A DNA stretch of 64,000 nt from NCBI GenBank assembly GCA_023101885.1, contig JALPQD010000412.1, positions 876,534 to 940,533 of the forward strand. The letters are read 5' to 3'. The position numbers were made by a program, and so were the translations under genes. Source of the DNA: Typhlomys cinereus (taxonomy: Eukaryota > Chordata > Mammalia > Rodentia > Platacanthomyidae). Of this stretch, positions 22,456-34,149 are shown one piece after another; the first letter of the stretch is position 1, and each line of letters starts with the position of its first letter. The notes below the pieces were generated by a model, which saw only the letters and a program-made list of their open reading frames with translations, did no database searches and was not told the origin of the DNA.

Positions 22456-23180
22456 CAGGGATGCATGTGTGGTGTGTGTGTCTGAGTATGTGAACATGTG
22501 TGTGTTTGTATGTATGTGAATGTATGTGAGCATGTGTAAGTGTATGCATCTGTATAAAAATGTGTATGTTCCTGTTTGCACACGTGAATGTGTGTGGACA
22601 TGTGTGTGTGTATAAATGTGCATATGAACATATGTGTGTGTGTTTATGTGAATGTGTGTGCATATAGTTGAATATGTGCATGTATGAGAATGTATGAACA
22701 TGAGTGTGTATGTGAATATATGTATGTGTGTGAATATATGTATGTATATGAGTGTATACATGTGAATTGTACATGTATGTGTATGTATGTGACTATGTGT
22801 TTGCATTTGTGTGCATGTATGTGTGCATATGAACACATGTATGTGTTTATGTGAATGTGTGTATATATTTGAATATGTGTGTGCATGTGAGTGTATGAAC
22901 ATGAGTGTGTACATGAATATATGTATTGCATGGATGTATGTATCTAAGAGTGTGTGCATGTGAATTGTACATGTATGTGTGTGTTTGCATCTGTGTGAGT
23001 GTATATGTGTATGTGCATGTATGTGTGTATATGCGTGTGTACAAACATATATGTGTTTATGTGAATGTGTGTGCATATATTTGAATATGTGTATGCATGT
23101 GAGTGTATGAACATGACTGTGTACATGAATATATGTACGTGTGTGAATATATTTATGTGAGTGTATGTATGTGAATTGAG
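22456..23180 (+). repeat. TG minisatellite with about 205-bp higher-order unit
   Basis: The anchor TGTTTATGTGAATGTGTG recurs at 22641, 22844 and 23054, giving periods of 203 and 210 bp. Each unit also carries TGAATATGTG, GAGTGTATGAACATGA and GTGAATTGTACATGTATG in the same order. The 229-codon His/Thr frame on the minus strand comes from this array. Confidence 0.9.
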
Positions 23181-23194
23181 GCCAGCCATGCCAT

Positions 23195-23282
23195 GTTCTG
23201 TCACAATGCAGTGCTGGGTGCTGCTGGGGCCTCTCGCGTGCCAGGCAAGACTTCTACTGCTGAACTACAGCCCGGTCCCGTG
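23195..23282 (-). mobile_element. ID-like SINE, degenerate
   Basis: Reversed, it reads GGGACCGGGCTGTAGTTCAGCAGTAGAAGTCTTGCCTGGCACGCGAGAGGCCCCAGCAGCACCC, which follows the ID/tRNA-Ala-like pattern. Confidence 0.55.
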
Positions 23283-23770
23283 GGGCGTTCTTAAAGCCGG
23301 AAGGCCACCACCTTTATGATGGGGAAAGGCTTCTAGCTATCCAAATATTCAAGAAGTCAGAAAGGGGACACTTGAGCGCCTACTACATGCCTGATATCTG
23401 TGACCCTTCCTGCCTTTACAAAATGTCTCTGAGGTCCTGCAGTGTGCCCACAGATAAAGTTCTCTAATTACAACTCAGCCTCAAGGAAGAAGGGGGGGTC
23501 CCTTTACCTCCTGCTCCCATGAGCTGTTGTGTCCCAAAGGGACTTCTGGTCTCTATGGACCACTGCAACCAGCTGTGCCAAGTTCCCCGAGGGGAATACT
23601 CGGTAAGAAGCAACGATCAGCTGCATATTCATTGCCAACTCAGCCCACAGCCAATGTTCGGCCCCTGCTGGGGCTCCGTTCAAGGAAGCTAAAACAGTGT
23701 GTGATTCCAGAATGGAGGAAAATCCCTAAGGAAGGACAGGAAATGAAGTCCACAGAACTCACCCAAGCTT
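23283..23770. other. Single-copy DNA, no gene recognised
   Basis: No repeat or coding signal beyond short frames. Confidence 0.35.
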
Positions 23771-24045
23771 TAACATACACACACACACACACGCATGCAT
23801 GCACACACACACACGTACACACACGTATGCAAACACGAACATACACAAAGATCCACACTCTCGCATTTATACATGCACAAACACATGCACATATGTGCAC
23901 ACACGTATATGCATGCACGCACACATATACATGAACACCCCTGCACGCACACAATTCACACATACACGTACACTCATATATACACACACATAAACACATA
24001 TGCCCACGCACCCACGCCAGCGCACACGTGTGCGCGCGTACTGAC
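23771..24045 (+). repeat. CA-rich variant array
   Basis: About 275 bp of CACACA, CATGCA, CACGCA and ATACAC units. It is alternating purine-pyrimidine, and the mirror-strand frames are artefacts. Confidence 0.9.
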
Positions 24046-24720
24046 AAAATGACACAACTGAAAGCACTCACATAAGAGTCCAAACTGCGCTGCATTAAGA
24101 TGAGTAATCTCCCTCCAAACAGCAGAATTTGCCAGATGCCAATAACAATTGACCTCCAGGGTGACACACGCTCACAGCTACCTTATAAATATTAAAGGAG
24201 CTCAGACAAGCTGATGAGGTTAGAACCCTCCTCCTCCGATTGATGGGGGAAGAAGCTACAGCGTGCCAGCCGCCACATCCAGGACAAAGTTCTCCTTTGG
24301 TGGCACTGTGACATGGGCCAGAATGAAACCAAAGAGCAATTTCGATGGCACCAACACTTTGTAAAATTACACAGGTACTTAGCAAATAATGCTTGCTCCT
24401 CCAGCTCTCTTCTCGGGTTCTGCACTGAAGCCGATGTAGAGGCATCTGCAACAGCTGCGGTCTGACTGCCGTGAGAGTTAGCATCTCCTAGGATGGAAGA
24501 AAAATTGGACCGGAAAAAAAAAAGCACTAGAAAGTGAAATTGGATTTAAAAAAAAAATCAATGAAGTAACCAGGCTATTAAAATGGAAAATAAGTCTGAT
24601 GTCATTCTGAAAAATAAAAGCGTTGAGTCACCTGCAGAGCCACTTAATTAGGCCCAGGAAGGAACAAGAGAGCTTGAGTAGTTTTCCCCGTGAATGTCAG
24701 TATTTCAGAATGAGCGAGGC
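24046..24720. promoter_or_regulatory. Repeat-free candidate conserved non-coding region
   Basis: About 670 bp free of transposons and simple repeats. It is AT-leaning and holds developmental-type motifs such as CTTATAAATATTAA (MEF2-like core), AACAATTG, a TGATGTCATTC CRE-like site and CACTTAATTAGGCC (homeodomain core TAATTA). Conservation must be tested. The call rests on texture alone. Confidence 0.3.
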
Positions 24721-26195
24721 GTCAGGCCGCCCGCTTCTAATCAGAGTTACATCAGTGCTTTTACCCTCAGGACATCCTGAGACATTTGAGGCTGATGAAG
24801 AGCAAAGAAGGGAAGGTATTTCAAGCGATTCCTGTTGCACTCAGACAGGGGCCGAGGGAGCTTTCTCCTCCAGGTCGCTGGGGTGTGAGGGACCGAGACT
24901 AAGGCGCAGACGCAGGTGCTGGGCTCTCTGGACGGGGCTCTCTGGGGAGCAGTGCACTGTCGTGACTGTGGCGGGAGAGCAAGCCAGAGAGCTCTTGCAG
25001 GGTCCTTGGGGAGGGCGGGGCTTTCTCTGCCGGCAGCAGCTGGGAGCTGCAGGCGCGGGCTTGGGTTTAACAGAATGATGTCAGGCCCCTGGACAGCTTT
25101 GAGAAATGCCTCGCATTCTCCCTGAGTCAGTGCACAGTCCTTTCTGGGTCCTGCCAGCTTCCCTTTCTCCTTTTGACCAAACAGAGAACTGTCCCTGCCA
25201 GTCTATGCCAGGGCATGAGGTCGCCATGATCTCCCAGGAGACCGAAGGAGATGATCCTGATGTACTTGCATTCTCTGGGTCTAGTCCCTAGGGCCATATG
25301 CAGACAAAATACCTGCTCCACATGATACTTGATTCTGGAGACTTGAAAACTCAAAAGCAGCTGCTGCGACCTGGTGTGAAAGGCCTTGTCCCCGGCACCC
25401 TCCTGTTATCAGTCACTTTCCTTCGGGCTGCTGGACTTTGTCCAGCCCTAGGTCTTCAGAGGCTAGCGGATTTACCTTCATTTTTCTTTCTTCTCAGCGC
25501 TGTGCTTTGCTAGTTGTGCAAAAATCCTGGGACTTCAATCCCTAAATCTAGCCTTCTGGTGTGAGGTGAAACTTACTTTGAAGAAATGAACGCATGCTGG
25601 TTTGGAAGAGTTGCACGTGGTTGCCAGGTCAGAATGAAATATAAAACCAAGAACAGGGTCTTGGGGACACCGGGAAGGTCCTTTGCACAGAAAATAGGAA
25701 GCTCAAGTCCCTCAATCTCAATCTTATTAGTGGCCAATTGTCTCCCCCAATTTCAATCGTATTAGTGGCCAGAACAAAGTGAACTCAAGGTTTTAGACAG
25801 CACCTATCACCCCCAAAGATCACCTGACATTAGCCACAGAGAACTAAGACCAGAAGTGATTTTGCCCCATATACACACACTCACGCACACACACTCACAC
25901 ACACACTCACACTAATCGATAGGACTGCTTGGTTTAGAGCTATAAGCAACAACGGCGAAAGCAAACAAGTATTTGTTGTTCTTTTCCTAAAGCCGATCGA
26001 CCAGTGGAAGCAGGCCCAGCCTGACTGTCTTCTGAGGCTCATCCTGCCCGTGTGCTCGTCTGTAACGCCGGCCGTGAATGGGGTTGCATGTTGGGAGCCT
26101 TGGGAGCATGAGGACGCCTGTGAAGTTACATGAGGGGGAGGAGCGATGGTTAAGTGCAGTCCTAGGAACGCTGGTTATTCTCACTTACAAAGTCT
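24721..26195. other. Single-copy DNA with a short CA repeat
   Basis: CA/CTCA repeats sit at 25872-25914. The phrase AATCTCAATCTTATTAGTGGCCA near 25715 has a diverged second copy (AATTTCAATCGTATTAGTGGCCA) near 25749, a local tandem duplication. No gene recognised. Confidence 0.4.
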
Positions 26196-26200
26196 TTCTT

Positions 26201-26499
26201 GGGCTGGAGAGATGGCTCAGGGGTTAAGACTCTGCCTCACAAGCACAAGGTCCTTGAGTTGGGATCTCAGGTCCATGTAAAAACACCAGGCAGAAACGGC
26301 AGCGCCCGGCACTTCTGAGCCTGGGAAATCCCAGAGGGAAGCAAAAAGGAGGTACAAGCAATCCAAGATGATTCCCAAAGTCACTCTTGGCCCTCCACAG
26401 GGACATATGGTATTCTCTGACACACACACTCACACACACACACACACAAACGCAAGCAAAATAATAAAGAAATATTTTGTTAAAACACCAAAGAAAATA
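26201..26499 (+). mobile_element. tRNA-derived SINE (main family), subfamily A, with target-site duplication
   Basis: The head GGGCTGGAGAGATGGCTCAG is perfect for this family. The 3' block CACTCTTGGCCCTCCACAGGGACATATGGTATTCTCTGA and a CA tail follow. AAAGTCTTTCTT flanks it perfectly (26189-26200 and 26500-26511), marking a complete insertion. Confidence 0.92.
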
Positions 26500-26634
26500 A
26501 AAGTCTTTCTTAGTGAGGGGGAGGGGCGTGGAGGGAGGCGGGTGGGCTGCGAGCACCGTGCTACAGGGCTCACTTCCCGTGTCGCGCTGTTCAGCTGCGA
26601 GGCTTACTTCCTCTTTCCTTTCTTTCTCCATTGT

Positions 26635-26939
26635 TCCGTGTGTGTTTGTGTGTGTGTGTGTGTGTGTGTTTGCATGTATGTGGAGGCCAAGGTGGGGACT
26701 GGGAACATCCACTTTATTCTTTTTCGGACCGGGTCTCTGATCAAACCCAGGATTCACAACAGGGTTAGCCTGGATCACAGGCAGCTCTGGGGCTTCCAGG
26801 CTCAGCCTCTGAGGCTGAAATGACAGGAAGGCCTCACCCCCCTCAATCTGACTTTGCAGGCAGGGTCTGGAGATCTGAATTCTGATCCTTTTGCTTGCGT
26901 GGCAAACGCTTTAACCCTTGAGACGTCTCCCCGGCCCCA
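26635..26939 (-). mobile_element. B3-like SINE
   Basis: Reversed, the head is GGGGCCGGGGAGACGTCTCAAGGGTTAAAGCGTTTGCCACGC, with a B-box GGATCAGAATTCAGATCTCC. The tail is the (TG)n run at 26640-26670 on the plus strand. Confidence 0.75.
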
Positions 26940-28365
26940 CATCCCCTCTCTGAACCTCAAACCCCTCAGCTGTCCCATAGGACCACTAGCCACGTCTTGT
27001 TTGTAAGGTTGTGACCAGGCTCCCGAGACGGTATGGGAGGTTTTGAACACAGCACCATGCACAGGGCACATGCAGTTCTCATCAGAAGCCAGGTCTACTT
27101 CTTGTATTAGGTGTCAAGCCTAGAGGAAATGTGGGCGAAACATCCACAGATGTTGGTGTATTCTGTTGTATTACCCTTGTATGAAATAAGTTTTACACAT
27201 ACATAATTGTGATGTACATATAGCATATTATATTTATTATTATTCTTATTACATACATACATTATCACATATCACTCTTATATATTATATACATATGTAA
27301 CTCAGATACATATGTTATAGATGGTGACATATTATATATAGCATTATATTAAATAGATAATATATATAACGTTGTCATTACCCGATCATCTTCATGACTA
27401 TTTGATTTCAAGTATCTTGGCTTGTATTGCTTTTCCTTGCTTTGTATTGTTAAATCCAGGGCCCCAAGCATGCTAGGCAAGTGCTCTACCACTAAAACTA
27501 CATCTCCAGCTCAATTCAAATGCCAGGGAAAAAAAACTTCAGTGCAGGAGGGAAAACATGATTCAGGCCGTGTTGGAGACCACAGCTAAATGTCTTCTGC
27601 AAATAGTACCAAGTGTCTCTCTTGGGGACAGGCTTGGGTGGTCTTATTCTGGGTTCAGATGATTGCCGGACCCAACCAGATGCCTGACCAGGACCCCTGC
27701 CTTGCGTTCTCCGGCATCTTCTGTAGATAGACAGGGCACTCCCTTCTGTCTGTTGGACTCGCCTTCTGGAGATTGTAGCGCCCTGAGTGCAGCTGCCAGA
27801 AGGTACTGCTCATTCTGCGGCCAGCAGCATTTAACTGTCCATCCCAACGCCCCAGAAAACCTGGATATACTTTATGTAGTAGCAGCATCTTGACAATCTG
27901 ACCTCCTCATCACCGTGCAGAAAAAAATGCCTTTCTGTTTATTTATGTCTTCTTTCATTTCTCTTCTTAAAGCTTCCTTGATCTTATTTGTGCCTCTGAC
28001 TTACATAACTTCTTAGTATAATGAAGGCCATATGTTTCCATTACTCACCGAACAAACTAACATTAACATCAATAAAAGACACTGCCTCTTTCCATGTCCA
28101 CAGCCCCTCAGTTTCAATGTTGTCCCTTTGGGTCGGCAAAACTCAAGGTACACATGCAATGGGTGGTCTTCTTGGCTCCTTGACATTCGATGCATGCCAA
28201 CTCAACTCCCAGCTGCCCAGACTGAAAACTCAAATCTTCGAGGTGTTACGCAGCGTCATATTAGTTGCTCTTCTCCCAATCCTTTTGTGTCTCTGGTCCA
28301 ATAAGTAAGCTTGGTGTAAATGAGCAAGGCTGTGCACTGATTGACCTGCTTTAATGTTCAGTAGT
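26940..28365. other. Single-copy DNA with an ID fragment
   Basis: An ID-like SINE lies on the minus strand at about 27455-27512 (reversed AGCTGGAGATGTAGTTTTAGTGGTAGAGCACTTGCCTAGCATGC). An AT-rich block with ATATATAT runs is at 27180-27370. No gene recognised. Confidence 0.45.
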
Positions 28366-29450
28366 GCGATGGTTAATATTCTTCACCAATTGTACACTCA
28401 GGGGTAGGTGTCTGAGCATGCTTACAGAAGATTGTTTCTACTGCCTTATCTGAAGTGGGATGGCCAACCTCTCCTGGTGGTTAGAGCCATTCTCTGAGGG
28501 TGTGAAGACCAGGGAAGGAAGGAAGGAAGGAAGGAAGGAAGGAAGGAAGGAAGGAAGGAAGGAAGGAAGGAAGGAAGGAAGGAAGGAAGGAAGGAAGGAA
28601 GAAGGGAGGGAGGGAGGGAGGGAGGGAGGGAGGGAAGGAAAAAAAAAAAAAAAAAAAAAAAAAGAAGGGGGGAGGGAGGGAGGGGGGGAGGGAGGGAGGG
28701 AGGAAAGGAAGGAGAGAGAGAGAAGAGAAAGAAGGAGGGAGGGGGAAGGAAAGGAAGAGGGAGAAAGGGAGGGAAAGGAAGAGAGAGAGAGGAGAGGGAA
28801 AGGGAGAGAGAGAAAGGAAGCGAGAAGAAGAAGAAAGAAAGAGGAAAGAAAGAGGAAAAGAAAGAAAGAAGAAAAAGAAAGAAGAAAGAAAGAAGAAAGA
28901 AGAAGAAAGAAAGAAAAGAAAGAAAAAGAAGAAAAAGAAAGAAAGAAAGAAAGAAGAAAGAAAAGAAAGAAAAGAAAGAAAGAAAGAAGAGAGAGGGAGA
29001 GAGGGGGGAGAGGGAGGGGAAGAAGGAGAGGGAGGGAGGGAGGGAGGGAAGGGAAGAGAGAGAAAGGGAAAGAGAGAAAGGAAGAGAGAAAGAAAGAAAA
29101 AAGAAACAGAGAGAGAAAGAGAGAAGGAAAGAGAGAAAGAAAGAGAAGGAAAGAGAGGAAGGAAGGAAGGAAGGAAGGAAGGAAGGAAGGAAGGAAGGAA
29201 GGAAGGAAGGAAGGAAGGGAGGGAGGGAGGGAGGGAGGGAGGAAGGAAACAAACAAAGGACTAGCAAATAACTCTTGCCCTCTGGTCTTGACTCTGGATA
29301 TAATGTGATTGAGTCCCCCAGGTTCCTGCTACCTGACTTCCCGCTATGATAGACTGAACCTTGAATTATGAGCCAACTCAGCCTTTCTCCCCTAAGTCAT
29401 TTGTGTCAGGCATTTTGTTGCAGCAGTGTGTCAAGAAGCTAACTCAGGTA
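28366..29450 (+). mobile_element. ERVL/MaLR-type solo LTR split by a purine tract
   Basis: The left half has GATGGTTAATATTCTTCACCAATTG and ACTGCCTTATCTGAAGTGGGATGGCC. The right half has TCTTGACTCTGGATATAATGTGATTGAGTC, CCCGCTATGATAGACTGAACCTTGAATTATGAGCCAA and TTTGTGTCAGGCATTTTGTTGCAGCAGTGTG. Together these form one rodent LTR read forward. Its centre is occupied by the GGAA-type tract at 28512-29255. Confidence 0.6.
28512..29255 (+). repeat. (GGAA)n / (GAAA)n purine tract, about 740 bp
   Basis: Perfect GGAA repeats occupy both ends (about 28512-28600 and 29155-29218). The interior is a mosaic of GGGAGGGA, an A run of about 24 bases (28639-28663), AGAGAG and GAAAGAAAGAAG. There is essentially no pyrimidine on the plus strand. 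The 272-282 codon frames on both strands are artefacts. Confidence 0.95.
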
Positions 29451-29745
29451 GGAAGACTCTAATTGTCCTCAGTGAGAGACACAATCATTCCATGAGTCCC
29501 GTCCACACTGGAGTGTCTAGCACATCTCAATTGCAAGAGATGCGGAAACCTGTGACCTTAACGGGGGGGGGGGGTTAGGGTGAGCAGAAAAGCACAAGAC
29601 AGGGGGGGATTTTCACACATGGGTTTCAGTAGGGGTCTGTGACAATTCTGAAACCGAACGTTAGATTGTGATTAACCAAGCATGTGCATTTTAGGAACAG
29701 GAAACAGAATCTACACCTTCCATCTGACTATTGAAAAAGTAGATC

Positions 29746-30055
29746 GGGGCCCGAGAGATGACTCAGGGATTAAGGCTCTGTCTTGCAAACAAAAGATCCT
29801 GAATTCATATCCCAAGTCCCAGTAAAAACATCAGGCAGAAATAGCAGCAGCCTGTACTTCCGGTCCTGGTGGGCAGAGCCTGGGAAATCCCAGAGGGAAG
29901 CAAAAAAGAGGTAGAGTCACCCAAGATGATTCCCAAGTCACCCTTGGTCCTCCACAGGGACACACAGTGCCCTCTGATACACACACACACACACACACAC
30001 TCTCTCTCTCTCTAAATAAAGTTAAAAAGACTTTTATTTTTAAAAAAAGAAAAAG
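29746..30055 (+). mobile_element. tRNA-derived SINE (main family), subfamily A
   Basis: The head GGGGCCCGAGAGATGACTCAGGGATTAAGGC, the body CATCAGGCAGAAATAGCAGCAGCCTG and the 3' block CACCCTTGGTCCTCCACAGGGACACACAGTGCCCTCTGATA are clear. (CA)n then (TC)n and AATAAAG follow. GAAAAAG-like sequence flanks both sides. Confidence 0.9.
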
Positions 30056-31984
30056 GAGCAGGCTTCAGAAAGCTCCTTCTTAATGAGGAACTCATCGAGA
30101 CTCATCTTGCATTTATTGCTAGAAAGTTCCACGGGCTTGTGGGGAATGAGAGTCCGCACATGGGCCCCAGGCTGATGCCTCCAGGGGCTCTCGGCCTGGC
30201 TTTGAGCTGAGCCGGCTGTCCTGAGAGTGTGTCCTGGGGTTTTGTTTCAACCGTCGTGAATTTTTCTGGGATGCGGGCAATGACCAAGTTCACTTGCTAA
30301 GGAGAGGTCGCGACCCCAGGAACTAAGCCGCAGGATCCGAGGCAAGGTCAGACACATGGATGCCTGACTCGCAACTGCAGGGGGACAAGGTGACTATGTG
30401 GGGAAAGATCTAGACAGAGAATCAGAGAAGAGGGTGCTGAAGCCCGCGGGCAGGACAGGGTGAGAACTGAATTTACAAGTGTCTCAGAGGGGTGATGCAC
30501 GTCTCGCCTAGAAGGTGCAGCTTCACTTTCAAAGCTTGGGGTAGAACCTTCCTTCTGGGGCGTCCTATCTGACCTATCCAATGTAGTGACCAACCTGGGG
30601 GTCTTCACCGAGTTCCTGTCCTAATGTCTTTCCCGAGCTGCTCCCCTCCCTCCAGACCAGGGCTCTGGACCCAAGGGTGTCTGATGGTACCCTCAGTGAC
30701 TGGACCTCGCCCTCCTCCATGGTTCTCAGACAGTGACGTTCTAGAACATTCCTGGCTAGAGAACAGCCAGTGGACAAGACCACGATCACCCTGTCAGTCC
30801 CTTTGTGTGTATTCGAAGGACGCATTGTGTTAATCTGACTTCTCTGTGTGGCGGTGGAAGCAGACAGACCGTGAGACTGGTTCCTGGACTGGGTCACATC
30901 CCCTTTTTCCACTGTTACCACATCTCAAAGTCCTGGTACTTTTTTTTTTTTAAGGACGCTGGTTCTGTTGGCGGGAGTGGGGGGGGGGCTGGGATGCAGC
31001 TCCTTGTCCCCTGTGGTGCTGTTGTCTGCAGTCTGTGGGGGAGGCGTGTGCTGGGGGGGGGAGGCAGGGGTTCTTAGCAGAGCATGTTCTGGGAAGGCCT
31101 GAGAACAGGCACAGCACAGCCAAGTCTCTTGGTTGAGACTTCCCCTTTTCATGTAATTGCAAATGACTGTGGTGTGTGTGTGGTAAAGGGAGCAACCCCC
31201 AGCTAGACCCACCCAGCACCTGTGTGTCCCAGAGGGTCCCTGGTGGGTAGAAGTGTCCCCAGCAGAACCCAGGTTCTGTCCTCTGCACACCTCCCTGGAG
31301 CCCGGCCTGTCCCCACCGGGAACTGCTGCTTCCACGTGAAGGATGCTTCTCCAGGAGTCGTGAGGCACACACGCCAGCACGTTCTCTCGGGGGCAGCCCA
31401 AGCCACACACTGGCATCTGCTGGGCTGCCTAGACACCCTGCAGGTAAGGGGTATCCTACCCCCATGTGTGGGAACGAGTTGACCATTTTCAGGCTGGGCT
31501 TCCCCGGTGAGTCAGCTGGATGGGGACAGGGCTTCGAACAGATGTTCCCCAAGGGGACAGGCAGGTCACAAGACATGTGCCAAGAGCACTAATTTTAAAT
31601 CTTTGAAGAGAAGTTTATTTTGAATAAGCTGAGTCACAGTTACGTCAAAGATCATACTCAGCTGGTGACACCAAACGGTCCCCAACCTGGGGCGTTTTGG
31701 TGAGAAATCTGGAAGTTTCTACAAAATGTTATTTTGAAGCAGAGTTAGATGTTTAAATTAATTTTGAGACAGGACTTGCTCATGTAGCTCAAGCAGGCTG
31801 GGAACTTACATTTATTAGGGTCCATGTCCCACATATTTAAATGTTTTTGTTGTTGTTGTTTTTCATTTCTGGTGAAATTTGCTATGAAACTTAAAAAAAA
31901 AACACTGAGAAATAATGAATCTCATGCTAAGCTAATGAAAAGTGATGTGGGTGTGCATGCGTGTTTAAAGAAAAAGAAAAAAAC
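30056..31984. other. Single-copy DNA with a B1 scrap
   Basis: A B1-like fragment on the minus strand at about 31757-31806 (plus-strand TTTTGAGACAGGACTTGCTCATGTAGC) is the only repeat seen. A CAG/GTAAGG splice-donor-like string at about 31440 has no convincing acceptor partner. The 208-codon minus-strand frame at 30950-31576 lacks any recognised domain. Confidence 0.4.
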
Positions 31985-32130
31985 TTCTGTCAGAGATCAG
32001 AGAAATAGGTCAGACGAGTCTGATCCTTGGGAGCCCCACGTGGTAGAAGGAGAGAAAAGATTTCTGAAAGTTGCTCTCTGACACCCACGTGTGTACCATG
32101 ACATGCTCTCGCCCTTTCTTCGCTGACTCC
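31985..32130 (+). mobile_element. B2/B3-superfamily SINE fragment
   Basis: TCTGATCCTTGGGAGCCCCACGTGGTAGAAGGAGAGAAAAGATTTCTGAAAGTTGCTCTCTGACACCCACGTGTG is the familiar 3' body of these elements. The head is lost. Confidence 0.55.
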
Positions 32131-33097
32131 CTCCCCTTCTCCAGTTAATTAATTAATCAAAATAATGATACAGTTCCAAATTTATAACTTAAGTTTGGGG
32201 AGGGCAGGGAAGGCCCAGTGTGGACACTGCACGGGGCTCGGGATGACGGCACCTCGTTTCAACCGTCTGCACCACCATTCGTTTTATGAAAAAAACACGT
32301 CTTGCTGAAACTTTTTTTCCATTTTTAAAGTATGTAATTTGTATTTATTTATGTAAGAGAGCCAGAGAAGGCGCGTGTGTATCAGGAGTCGAAGCAGGTT
32401 TTTTTTTTTTTAAGATGCTTTTTGGTTTCCTGAAGCATTTTTGCTTTTTTCCACGAAGGGTCACAGGTTTCCCAGGGCGCTCCTAGGCTGAGTGAGACCC
32501 CCACACACACAACCCAAACGACCCGCCTCTCCCAGTCCCAGAAGTCTGGGTTGTTCGCCATTGTGGGAGGCCGACAGGATGGCAGACTGGGCAAAAGCGT
32601 GGGAGCAGCGAGCCTGCTGCTCCCAACCCCCTGGCCAAAGGAGCCAAGGTGCTGCTCTGGGGATCTGAGGGGCACAGTCTGCACAGGGGCTGAACCCCCT
32701 TTGGACACTCGGACACCCACCCAGGAAGATGGGCTCCACGCAGACACACCAACCCCCTCGGTGCCGTCTCCCGGCAGCCGGACTGAGCTGCACCGGCAGA
32801 GAGGCCAGAACTCCCGGCCTGACCCCGCGCCGACCCATGGGCCGGAGACCCTCCCACCACCTCCCAGCTGCTGGCCAAACCCTCTGAACAGCCCGTCCTT
32901 CTTGCCCCTCCTCCCCACACACTTTTCACCACTTTATTGCACATAGAGTGACTGTGCTGCAGGGACAAGGGAGACATGTGACTCACAAGCACCCACGGTT
33001 CCCACCAGCCGCCTACATCTGCCCATAAACCTTCCAGCCCCTTTGCAGAACATGCACGTCTCACCTGTCTCCTCCTACTCTACCAACATTTCTTTTT
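32131..33097. other. Single-copy DNA, no gene recognised
   Basis: The GC-rich part (32500-32930) is open in several frames on the minus strand (up to 193 codons), as expected for a stretch with few stop codons. I recognise no domain. Confidence 0.4.
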
Positions 33098-33133
33098 TTA
33101 AAACTGAATTAATTTATTTATGTGTGTGTGTGG

Positions 33134-33172
<39 letters not shown>

Positions 33173-33401
33173 GGCACCGTGTGTCCCTGCGGAGGACTGA
33201 GGGTAACCTCAGGAATCACTCTGGATTGCTTTTACCTCCTTTTTGCTTCACTCTGGGATTTCCCAGGCTCTGTTCACCAAGGCCAGAAATGCAGGCCGCT
33301 GCCATTTCCATCTGGCATTTTTAGGTGGAACCTGGGATCCCAACGCACAGGACCTTCTGCTTGTGAGGCGGAATCTTAACCCCTGACTCATCTCTCCAGC
33401 C
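33098..33401 (-). mobile_element. tRNA-derived SINE (main family) with target-site duplication
   Basis: A complete reversed copy with a TG tail, the AGGGCACCGTGTGTCCCTGCGGAGG block, and head GGGCTGGAGAGATGAGTCAGGGGTTAAG. CTCTACCAAC(A/G)TTTC flanks both sides (from 33078 and 33402), one mismatch in the duplication. Confidence 0.92.
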
Positions 33402-33454
33402 CTCTACCAACGTTTCTTTTGTGCACTCTTCCAAGAAGCTGTGTTCCCAGGTCT

Positions 33455-33590
33455 CTACTTTTTACTTTGAGGCAGGGTCTTATTTAGTTGCCCAGGCTGG
33501 CTTTGAACTCACTGCAGCCCAGGCAGCCCTTGAAGTTGCAATCGTCCTTCAGCCCTTCCATGCAGCTGGGCTCAGGGGTCTCAGCTTCCA
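33455..33590 (-). mobile_element. B1 (7SL-derived) SINE
   Basis: The reversed B1 order is clear: TTTGAGGCAGGGTCTTATTTAGTTGCCCAGGCTGGCTTTGAACTCACTG, a second GGCAGCCCTTGAAGTTGC, and the CAGCTGGGCTCAGG end. Confidence 0.7.
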
Positions 33591-33723
33591 CTGACATCTT
33601 TGAACACTCTTGAACACCAGAATCATGTGGCCACCACATAGCAGGCCCCTGGATAGCGGGCCGTGCTCCTTCTCAGTGGCTGGGCAATGACTTCAGTCGG
33701 GCAGCAGCAAAACAGCAGAATTT

Positions 33724-33954
33724 GGCCTGGAGAGATGACTCAGGGGTTAGGGCTCTGCCTTGAAAGCAGTAAGTCCTGAGTTCAGATCCCAGGTTCCACC
33801 TAAAAATGCCAGGCAGAAATGGCGGCGGCCTGCACTTCTGGCCCTGGTGAGCAGCTGGGAAATCCCAAAGAGAGACAAAAAGGAGGTAGAAGCAATCCGG
33901 GATCATTCCCAAAGCCTTTCCTGGCCCGCCACAGGGACACAGGGTGCCCTCTGA

Positions 33955-33994
<40 letters not shown>

Positions 33995-34046
33995 CGCACG
34001 CACACGCACACACACAATGAGTGAATAAATAAAGTTTAAAAACAAA
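33724..34046 (+). mobile_element. tRNA-derived SINE (main family), subfamily A
   Basis: The head GGCCTGGAGAGATGACTCAGGGGTTAGG, the B-box GTCCTGAGTTCAGATCCC, the body CCAGGCAGAAATGGCGGCGGCC, (CA)n of about 60 bp and a GAATAAATAAAG tail are present. GAGCAGAGTTCC after the tail resembles AGCAGAATTT before the head. Confidence 0.9.
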
Positions 34047-34149
34047 GAGCAGAGTTCCTATTCACAACTTGGCCTAGATTCCTACTTCTCAAACTCGTCG
34101 TGTTTCACTTGACTGTCTACTCCTGCATCTTTTCACATCGATTTTTAAA

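Noticed and set aside
22387..23076. 229-codon His/Thr-rich minus-strand frame
   Set aside because: Translation of the reversed TG minisatellite.
28438..29308. Frames of 272-282 codons rich in Ser/Phe/Leu or Lys/Arg/Glu/Gly
   Set aside because: Pure product of the GGAA/GAAA tract on opposite strands.
31436..31446. Splice donor CAG/GTAAGG as part of an exon
   Set aside because: No acceptor with a pyrimidine tract and open register could be paired with it.
30950..31576. 208-codon minus-strand frame in GC-rich DNA
   Set aside because: No recognisable domain, it competes with a frame in another register, and GC-rich DNA has few stops. Splice-like signals nearby are incomplete.
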